Shown: positions 43,903 to 49,538 of the stretch, one piece after another
How the letters are laid out: each line of letters begins with the position of its first letter
How positions within the stretch are numbered: the first letter of the stretch is position 1
Assembly (NCBI GenBank): GCA_016794985.1
Contig: JAEUIQ010000065.1
Location: 1 to 49,538, forward strand
From: Planctomycetaceae bacterium
GTDB taxonomy: Bacteria; Planctomycetota; Planctomycetia; Pirellulales; Pirellulaceae
Direction of reading: 5' to 3'
DNA length: 49,538 nucleotides
Notes under the pieces: model-generated
Told to the model about the DNA's origin: nothing
Seen by the model: only the letters and a program-made list of their open reading frames with translations
Database searches by the model: none
Made by a program: the position numbers and the translations under genes

Positions 43903-44145
43903 TTACTTGGGCTTTCGCTTTGCCCGCGGGTGACGTTCGGTGAAACATGTTTGAGGCGTGACCAGCGTTTCGAAAGTTTCTTGTTCCGTGAGTCCCAAAG
44001 TTGGGAACTGTTGTTGGATGACCAATTCAACGGCGGAAAGTTCCGCATCAAGCTGTTCGAATCGCTGCTCCAGGCGCTGCAATCGTTCCTCAGCCGTTGA
44101 GCTGAGCCCGGCCGCCTTGTGGTATTTTCGCAGGGGTGTTGTCAC
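43903..44145 (-). CDS. Possible small coiled-coil protein
   Basis: An 80-residue frame starting with GTG at 44145. It is predicted to be a short coiled coil (EERLQRLEQRFEQLDAELSAVELVIQQQ) with a basic tail ending RAKRKPK. Ribosome-binding signal is weak and I recognise no family. It is divergent from the ATP-grasp gene at 44192. The regular heptads argue for a real gene, but confidence is limited. Confidence 0.45.
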   Translation of the reverse strand: MTTPLRKYHKAAGLSSTAEERLQRLEQRFEQLDAELSAVELVIQQQFPTLGLTEQETFETLVTPQTCFTERHPRAKRKPK

Positions 44146-44191
44146 GATTACACTCTAGTGGTGGATTCGTTGCCAGGCGATACGTCGAACG

Positions 44192-45172
44192 ATGATACGA
44201 GCCTCGCCTCGGTCTTTAGTGCCAATAATTATAGCTTGCCCATACTCTGAAGTAAAACCTAGGAATCTGTCTTTGAGCCGCCAAGTCGTCATTTTAGGAG
44301 ACCCTCAAGGTCGTTATGTGCAACGATTGCTGAATTCGGCCCCGGCGGGGATCCTCCCAAAAGTCGCCGAGTATTCTTCGATCGAAACCCGGTTGTGGGG
44401 ACCCGTTTCGAATTCAAACGAGCGGATTTCCCTCGGTGGAGTTTCCTTGAACGACGGTGATATTGTGCTGGTGCGATCAATGTCGCGGGGTTCCTTGGAA
44501 TCTATTGTCTTTCGCATGGATGCGTTGGCGGCGATGGAACGACAGGGCATCTTGGTCTACAATCCGGCTCGATCTCTGGAATTCGCGATCGACAAGTATT
44601 TGAGCCTGTCAATTTTGGCTGCAAATGGATTTCCGACACCGGCGACCCATGTTGCGGAGTGCTGTGACCAGGCGGTGCGGGCTTTCGAATCGCTGGGTGG
44701 CGATGTTGTCGTGAAGCCTTTGTTCGGCTCGGAAGGCCGCGGATTGATTCGGATCTCTGATATCGACCATGCGGTTCGAGTATTTCGGTCCCTCGAGTCG
44801 CTCGGAGGATTGATTTATCAACAAGCATTTATCGATCATGGAGGACGGGACTATCGAGTTTTGATCATTGGCCACCGTGAGTGGGTTATCGAGCGGGAAC
44901 AAGACAACGATTGGCGTACGAATGTCAGTCGTGGTGGACGGTGTCAGAGAGCATCTTTACCACCTCTGGTACTCGACATGGCCCGACGTGCGGCGGAACG
45001 TTTGGGGTTGTTCTACGCGGGCATCGATCTAGTTCAAGATCCGCTGACACAAGAGTTCTTGGTGCTGGAAGCCAACGGCGTGCCTGGCTGGCAAGGTGTC
45101 GCCTCCGCCTTCGATCAAGAAGATATCGAACAAGAGATTTGGGGGGACGTCATGCGGCGTGCCAACGCTTGA
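44192..45172 (+). CDS. RimK-like ATP-grasp ligase
   Basis: A 326-residue ATP-grasp enzyme of the RimK branch, which forms amide bonds using ATP, often adding glutamate. Visible motifs are the nucleotide-binding VVVKPLFGSEGRGL (about 172-185), RDYRVLIIG near 218, and the metal-binding FLVLEANGVPGWQG (about 289-302). The NxVPGW ending resembles ligases in tetrahydromethanopterin-linked C1 metabolism, which planctomycetes possess. That link is inference, since no other gene of the pathway is here. The start is uncertain: the domain proper begins near SRQVVILGDPQG, about 27 residues after the ATG at 44192, and a TTG there is possible. Confidence 0.85.
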   Translation: MIRASPRSLVPIIIACPYSEVKPRNLSLSRQVVILGDPQGRYVQRLLNSAPAGILPKVAEYSSIETRLWGPVSNSNERISLGGVSLNDGDIVLVRSMSRGSLESIVFRMDALAAMERQGILVYNPARSLEFAIDKYLSLSILAANGFPTPATHVAECCDQAVRAFESLGGDVVVKPLFGSEGRGLIRISDIDHAVRVFRSLESLGGLIYQQAFIDHGGRDYRVLIIGHREWVIEREQDNDWRTNVSRGGRCQRASLPPLVLDMARRAAERLGLFYAGIDLVQDPLTQEFLVLEANGVPGWQGVASAFDQEDIEQEIWGDVMRRANA

Positions 45173-45258
45173 CTTGTTCATCATTCGCCAATGACAAAGT
45201 CGTTCAAACGCATTTAATGGCTCTTACCCAACTTTCGAGCCCGCTGACGATTATCCGC

Positions 45259-45498
45259 CTATTCCGATTCTTGTTCATGACGCGTTTTTGCGTCTTCCAC
45301 TATTTGTTTTGGATCGATCGGATCAATTTTCTGGCCACCCTTGCGGGCTGTTTCGTTGTAAATCGTTGCCATTTTGGCCACTTGCTGCGCGATTACTTCT
45401 TGATCGGGTTTGGGCGTTTTAGGTTCTTCGGCCTGTGGGCATCCGACATTCGCGACCAAGACGAAAGCTGACAATCCTACAATCACAAAAGATCGCAT
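45259..45498 (-). CDS. Small lipoprotein
   Basis: A 79-residue predicted lipoprotein. The signal sequence MRSFVIVGLSAFVLVANVGC ends in a lipobox (VANVGC, Cys20), followed by a charged, helical mature part. A good GGAGAGAG ribosome-binding site precedes ATG 45498; the frame is open far upstream to 45696 but that part crosses a terminator. The mature part resembles the next lipoprotein (45626-45883): both have a Pro/Lys-rich linker, a KGG element and end in a D-A-x-x-R-x-x-x acidic helix. Function unknown. Confidence 0.82.
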   Translation of the reverse strand: MRSFVIVGLSAFVLVANVGCPQAEEPKTPKPDQEVIAQQVAKMATIYNETARKGGQKIDPIDPKQIVEDAKTRHEQESE

Positions 45499-45557
45499 CA
45501 CTCTCTCCGATGGTATGTGCTGGCCCGATTGCAACGAGCCCTCTGTTTTGGTGACAT

Positions 45558-45587
45558 AAAAAAACAGGGCCGCCAAAGGCGACCCTG
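45558..45587 (-). terminator. Rho-independent terminator between the two small lipoprotein genes
   Basis: A 10-bp stem (45565-45574 with 45578-45587, one G-T wobble) with an AAA/TTT loop is followed on the minus strand by seven T residues (45564-45558). It lies 38 bases after the stop of the lipoprotein gene at 45626. Confidence 0.92.
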
Positions 45588-45625
45588 AACGCATTCGATT
45601 TCGCTGAGCTTGAAACGACCAACGG

Positions 45626-45883
45626 TTATTCGTCTTTGGCTTCGGCATTTCGCTTTTCAGCATCGTTGAGAAACTGATCCGTGTTGACCCCTTCATATCC
45701 CTTTCCGCCCTTACCTGCGGAATCCTTCATTCGTGATTGCATCTCGTCCATGGCTTTCTTCATGTCTTCTTTGCTGGGGGCTGGCGTGGGTTTCTTGTCA
45801 TCAACAACATCCGCACCACAGCCAACCAACGACACGCTGGCAAGAGCAACCAATCCTAGTGTCCACACTTTCTTCATCTTCAA
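45626..45883 (-). CDS. Small lipoprotein
   Basis: An 85-residue predicted lipoprotein: MKMKKVWTLGLVALASVSLVGC with a lipobox LVGC (Cys22), a Lys/Pro linker and a Met/Lys/Glu-rich helical mature region (SKEDMKKAMDEMQSRMKDSAG), ending NDAEKRNAEAKDE. It is likely paralogous to the neighbour at 45259-45498. Starts at 45883 or 45877 are possible. A strong terminator follows, so the two lipoproteins can be expressed separately. Function unknown. Confidence 0.85.
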   Translation of the reverse strand: MKMKKVWTLGLVALASVSLVGCGADVVDDKKPTPAPSKEDMKKAMDEMQSRMKDSAGKGGKGYEGVNTDQFLNDAEKRNAEAKDE

Positions 45884-46171
45884 CTCCGATCATCAAAAAG
45901 CACGAAAGCAACCAACTCCCGCCCGTCAATGGGCTTCCTGATTATAGCACTTTTCTTAATGATCGACCAACCGCGGCAGGAAAATTCTGTCGATCGGTGT
46001 GCAACATGATTGAAACAGTCGATTCTCGTTGGGCGGTCTCCTTCGAATTCTCCAAAGTTCGGAGAAGTACAAATTCACCAGAGGGATCGGATGCCAGCCC
46101 ATGCCAGTGCCGTCTTTGAGCGAATCTGGCCTTCTGAACTCCCCGAGTGCGGCACCAATTCGCTGTTCAAG

Positions 46172-47422
46172 TTACTTTTTGGCTTCTAGTTCAGCCTGAT
46201 ACTGGGTCAAATACTCCACGGCTTCGCGTTTTCCGATTGCCGTAAAAAACTCTCTGAGGACCCCGACCGCTTCGTCGTCGTGTAAGTAGTCAATGGCCTT
46301 CCGAACAAGACCCCAGCGATCTTCGAGCCAGGATCTTACGATTTCTGTTTGTGCGGCAACTTTTTCGGCTTCTTCGGTTTGGCCCAGTTCTTTCAGGCAT
46401 CGGCCCAGACGATGCCGAACATTTGCGTCGATCGGTCCTGGCCAAATCTCGATACATTTTTTGTAGGTCTCGACCGCTTGGGCTCGTTCATTGACGGACT
46501 CTTGATAGACGCCAAGATGCCGCAAATAGCTGAAACCCCGCTCATTTTCCGGCCATTGATCAAGCAACAGCTTCACCTGTTCGAGGTTTCCTTGGTTCAA
46601 AAGCGCGTGGACCAAACTCGACAAATAAACTTCCTCGGCGACGGTTTTAGAACGCTCCTGGCCAGTTTGAAGGATTTCCAAGGCGGTCTTGGTCTCAGTG
46701 CGAAACAGCCACCAACTGGCCATCGCACCATAGTGGATGGCTTCATCCGGCTCGCTATTTTTGAACGCTATAAACCTTTGGATAATGTCGTCATCGGAAG
46801 GCTCGCGATTTGCCGGAACGATCCCTGTCCCGGTGTCGAAGCCGCGGTTGGCTCCATTTCTGGTAAACTGGGACAGGAACCATTGCCGAAAGGCATTGGG
46901 CTTTTCGTCGGCGGGTATCTGGCGAAAACCAAGCCAAAAAACTGGGTCGGCACGTTCTGGTCGGTTCGTCAAACAATAAATCAAGAACAAAAGCTGGTTC
47001 GTTTCCAAATGATCTGGCGATAGGCTTTTGACTTCATCCAGCAGTCGCTCGGCACCGCGAACTTCAATCTTGGTCAATAAAAGCTGACGCGCTCGCTCTG
47101 CGGCTGCATCGGGGTAGACGGGACTGGACGGTCCAATTTGTTCCAATGCAAGATAAGCGTTTTCGAGGAGCTGTTCTCCCATCGTTTGGTCAGCCAACGT
47201 GGCCCGTGCCAAAACAAGATTCGCGCGGTCCTGTTTCGATTGAGTGACGGCGAATTGCAGTGCGGATCGAGCGGAGACGCGAGCAGGGCCGAACTCGCCC
47301 TTCTTGAAGTGCTCATTAGCGACTTCTATTTGCTGCTCAAACTGGAAATTCGCTCCAAAATAGCCTGCAATCAACAACAGCAAGCCCAAGAGCAAGCCCC
47401 CGACAACGACTTTCTTCCTCAT
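46172..47422 (-). CDS. Membrane-anchored TPR protein
   Basis: A 416-residue protein with one N-terminal membrane segment (VVVGGLLLGLLLLIAGYFGA, about 4-23). The rest consists of helical TPR-like repeats, for example YLRHLGVYQESVNERAQAVETYKKCIEIWPG and VRHRLGRCLKELGQTEEAEKVAAQ near the C terminus. ATG 47422 overlaps the stop of the upstream CRTAC1 gene by four bases (ATGA), so the two proteins are translationally coupled and probably act together; a start at 47455 would overlap more. Role probably in scaffolding in the periplasm (inference). Confidence 0.85.
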   Translation of the reverse strand: MRKKVVVGGLLLGLLLLIAGYFGANFQFEQQIEVANEHFKKGEFGPARVSARSALQFAVTQSKQDRANLVLARATLADQTMGEQLLENAYLALEQIGPSSPVYPDAAAERARQLLLTKIEVRGAERLLDEVKSLSPDHLETNQLLFLIYCLTNRPERADPVFWLGFRQIPADEKPNAFRQWFLSQFTRNGANRGFDTGTGIVPANREPSDDDIIQRFIAFKNSEPDEAIHYGAMASWWLFRTETKTALEILQTGQERSKTVAEEVYLSSLVHALLNQGNLEQVKLLLDQWPENERGFSYLRHLGVYQESVNERAQAVETYKKCIEIWPGPIDANVRHRLGRCLKELGQTEEAEKVAAQTEIVRSWLEDRWGLVRKAIDYLHDDEAVGVLREFFTAIGKREAVEYLTQYQAELEAKK

Positions 47423-49173
47423 ACTCGACGTTTCCGTCCTGGTTGAAATTGCCAACGAATTCCAGTTTCCAAATTATCCCATGAATCGACTTGGCCATCC
47501 CTCCAATAAACCCGAACCTGATCGACCGACTTTGCCGTTCCGAGACCAATAATCCACTCTTTCGGTGCATCGGTTAAATAACTACCTCCGGAATACACAG
47601 GAAAGGTCTGTGTTTTGCCTTCGTGTGTCATTTCAATTCGGCATCCCTCGAGGGGGTCGTGTTTTGGACTCATCACTTGAAAACCGATCGATTGATTCGG
47701 CGAAACAGAGTCGTTCCGAAGAATCGAAATCGGGCGATCGAGATGGTTGACAACCACGTCCGAGTCGAGGTCTTGGTCAAGATCGAAGGCAACGACACCT
47801 CGGGACAGAGTGGGGACATTGAAGAAGTCTCCGCCTTGTTTCGAAACATCATCGAAAACGCCGGATTCATTTCTAAGTATCTGGTTTGTCAATTGGTTCG
47901 GAAGGTGTTCGGGGCCAAGAACATGGCCATTGCCCACAAACAAATCAAGCCAACCGTCCTTGTCGAAATCGACCGCAACCGCTCCAAAGCCCAAGAACAT
48001 CTCTCCTGTCTTGTGTGTTCCTGCAGCAAAACTCACGTCGCGAAACTTGGCCCGGCCGGAGTTCGAATAAAGTGTGTTCTTTTGTTTGTAGTAGTTCGTA
48101 ACAAAAATATCGGTCCAACCATTTACAGCAAAGTCGCCTGGCGTCACGCTCATACTTGCTTCTTTATTTCCGTTGACGCAGAAAGCGACTCCCGCGTTAC
48201 TTCCATCGTCAAAAAAGCGATTCGTATCGTTCGGATCGACTCGGTAGAAGAAGTTGGCTAACAAGTCGTTCGCGATGTAGATCTCAGGGCGTAGGTCATG
48301 GTCCCAATCTAAAGAGGCAACGGCAAGTCCTTTCCCGATTGAAGTGAACCCGAGTTCTAAGCCCTGTTCTACGAAGAATCCGTCGCCTTGATTCATGAAA
48401 ACGTAGTCCCGAACGCCGTCAAACTCACCAGGGCCACAGTAGCCGCGAATGTTGTTGTAGGTGCACGCAGGGACTTCGTAATTCCATTTGACATAGTTGA
48501 CAACCAATAGATCCGAAATTCGATCATTGTTTAGGTCGCATATGACTGGACAAACGCTCCAAGTCGGTTCGTACGGATAGTTCTCGACCGGCACATTTAG
48601 AAAGGTGCCATCGCCTTGGTTGATCCAAAGCGAAATCGACATGTAACATGCGACTGCCAAATCATCGAATCCATCTGCGTTGAGATCTCCGAAGGCACAG
48701 CCGTGACCAAATCCGCTCTCTCGAATCCGCGCCGACGCAGTGACATCTTGAAGCTGCGTCCCGTTTCGGTTTTGAAGCAGGCAATCCACATGTTCGTTAT
48801 CTGGCAAATCCAAAGGCAAGGCTCGACCGTTCGTGCAAAAAAGGTCTGGCCATCCATCCAGATCAAAGTCCAACGCGGCGAATCCACCGCCAAGAATCTC
48901 CGGAAAGAAATATCGCTTCTCTCTCGCGTCATTAAAGTACTTGAAGCTGACACCAAGTTCGCGAGCGACTTCCACAAACTTTGGTGGATGTGCGAGTGGT
49001 TTTTCGTTTAAGATCGCATCGAACTGAATCTTTGGTCCGGGTTGGGGAGCGGCAGACGTTCGGTCGGGTTTCTCAATTGGCGGTTTGTCTTCCGCACATC
49101 CATGACAACTGAATATCACTAGTGCTGCAACGAGATGCCCTATTTGGCGAAAAAAAACGCTCTTTGAGACCAC
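47419..49173 (-). CDS. CRTAC1-family lipoprotein with FG-GAP repeats and ASPIC/UnbV domain
   Basis: A 584-residue exported protein with a lipobox-type signal (VIFSCHGC, Cys near 26). It has about seven FG-GAP/VCBS repeats forming a calcium-binding beta-propeller (ALDFDLDGWPDLFCTNG, FGDLNADGFDDLAVACY, AVDFDKDGWLDLFVGNGH, AFDLDQDLDSDVVV). The C-terminal ASPIC/UnbV domain (about 490-580) includes YLTDAPKEWIIGLGTAKSVDQVRVYWRDG. The start is GTG 49173 with AAGGA 7 bases upstream. It is followed by a TPR protein with ATGA overlap; CRTAC1 plus TPR is a recurrent pairing in planctomycetes. Likely surface or periplasmic binding role; no enzyme active site is visible. Confidence 0.9.
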   Translation of the reverse strand: MVSKSVFFRQIGHLVAALVIFSCHGCAEDKPPIEKPDRTSAAPQPGPKIQFDAILNEKPLAHPPKFVEVARELGVSFKYFNDAREKRYFFPEILGGGFAALDFDLDGWPDLFCTNGRALPLDLPDNEHVDCLLQNRNGTQLQDVTASARIRESGFGHGCAFGDLNADGFDDLAVACYMSISLWINQGDGTFLNVPVENYPYEPTWSVCPVICDLNNDRISDLLVVNYVKWNYEVPACTYNNIRGYCGPGEFDGVRDYVFMNQGDGFFVEQGLELGFTSIGKGLAVASLDWDHDLRPEIYIANDLLANFFYRVDPNDTNRFFDDGSNAGVAFCVNGNKEASMSVTPGDFAVNGWTDIFVTNYYKQKNTLYSNSGRAKFRDVSFAAGTHKTGEMFLGFGAVAVDFDKDGWLDLFVGNGHVLGPEHLPNQLTNQILRNESGVFDDVSKQGGDFFNVPTLSRGVVAFDLDQDLDSDVVVNHLDRPISILRNDSVSPNQSIGFQVMSPKHDPLEGCRIEMTHEGKTQTFPVYSGGSYLTDAPKEWIIGLGTAKSVDQVRVYWRDGQVDSWDNLETGIRWQFQPGRKRRV

Positions 49174-49397
49174 CTGTCGTTCCTTGGCAAATCGGTACCC
49201 GAGCCGTTTTACTGCCTAAACGTGCCACGCCATTTCATTTTGGGTTCTACCCTACCCTGTGGTTAGTCTGAAATCGAGTGGATAAGTTGTCAACGTACGA
49301 ACAAGTAACCCTTTGGTCTCGGACCAATGCCTTCGTTCCGAATTTAACTAAGTCGCGGGCATCACAGCAAACTCTGGGAATCGGTCGCGCACTATGC
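49174..49397. other. Promoter region of the CRTAC1-TPR operon
   Basis: About 220 bases between the CRTAC1 start and the terminator of the gene at the right edge. It must hold the operon promoter on the minus strand; I see no clear boxes. No gene is supported. Confidence 0.35.
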
Positions 49398-49430
49398 AAA
49401 AAAGCCCACACCGGCAAGCCGATGTGGGCT
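49398..49430 (-). terminator. Rho-independent terminator of the right-edge gene
   Basis: A 12-bp stem (49403-49414 with 49419-49430, one wobble pair) with a 4-base loop is followed on the minus strand by six T residues (49403-49398). It serves the partial gene ending at 49463. Confidence 0.9.
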
Positions 49431-49462
49431 GAAAACAGTTCTTCGGGATTTACCGAGGTCAA

Positions 49463-49538
49463 CTATGGGGTGACGGTTTGAATGTCACGTTCTTGACCCA
49501 TGATCGTTCCCAAAGCACGCCAGATTTCTGGGGCAACG
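49463..49538 (-). CDS. C-terminal end of a gene cut by the window edge
   Basis: The last 25 codons of a minus-strand gene, ending PEIWRALGTIMGQERDIQTVTP and a TAG stop at 49465-49463, 33 bases before a strong terminator. The short WRALG-type end resembles the C terminus of planctomycete DUF1559 (prepilin-like) proteins, but 25 residues are too few to be sure. The presence of the terminator supports a real gene end. Confidence 0.55.
   Translation of the reverse strand, partial: VAPEIWRALGTIMGQERDIQTVTP

Noticed and set aside
43873..44100. 75-residue plus-strand frame opposite the possible coiled-coil gene
   Set aside because: The minus-strand frame has regular heptads; this one has irregular composition and no start signal.

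Overview
The window looks like a chromosomal segment of a planctomycete, most likely of the Pirellulales. This rests on several features together: two ECF sigma factor / Ser-Thr kinase-TPR gene pairs, PEP-CTERM surface proteins, a BlaI repressor with a very large M56 metallopeptidase, FG-GAP/CRTAC1 proteins, an oxidoreductase with a twin-arginine signal, many lipoproteins and a BamA-type outer-membrane machinery. Base composition is moderate throughout. I see no rRNA or tRNA gene, CRISPR array, insertion sequence or prophage. The assignment is inference from gene families.

Left third (1-17.1 kb). Two paralogous minus-strand modules (sigma 3737-4360 with kinase 99-3737; sigma 11276-11902 with kinase 8097-11276) flank two plus-strand PEP-CTERM genes (4773-5372 and 5663-7783). 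In both modules the sigma stop and kinase start share one base. A PLP-dependent sulfur amino-acid enzyme follows (12067-13284), then a VCBS-repeat exported protein and a Prc-type tail-specific protease on the minus strand.

Middle (17.3-27.8 kb). A BlaI-type repressor and an M56 peptidase form an operon behind a promoter that overlaps inverted-repeat half sites. The peptidase carries repeated C-terminal modules. Its last module is broken by two small indels: one missing T in a T-run and a 10-bp tandem duplication. A tightly packed operon then encodes an FHA-GAF-sigma54 activator, a Trm112-like protein and a HIT protein, followed by a TerC-family membrane protein.

Right part (27.8-49.5 kb). 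This holds a lipoprotein, an unknown protein, a metalloprotease-like protein fused to leucine-rich repeats, a Gfo/Idh/MocA oxidoreductase and a sigma70-LolCE-LolD run. A 7Fe ferredoxin, a coiled-coil membrane protein and a BamA system split over two genes (POTRA lipoprotein plus beta-barrel) come next. The segment closes with a RimK-like ATP-grasp ligase, two small related lipoproteins, a CRTAC1/TPR pair and the 3' end of a gene running off the right edge. Several clear Rho-independent terminators delimit these units.

The most notable items are the duplicated kinase/sigma modules with a conserved Ser/Thr-rich insert inside the kinase fold, the decaying modular M56 sensor and its operator, the two-gene BamA, a GAFTSA variant in the sigma54 activator, and a 92-bp intergenic repeat present twice.
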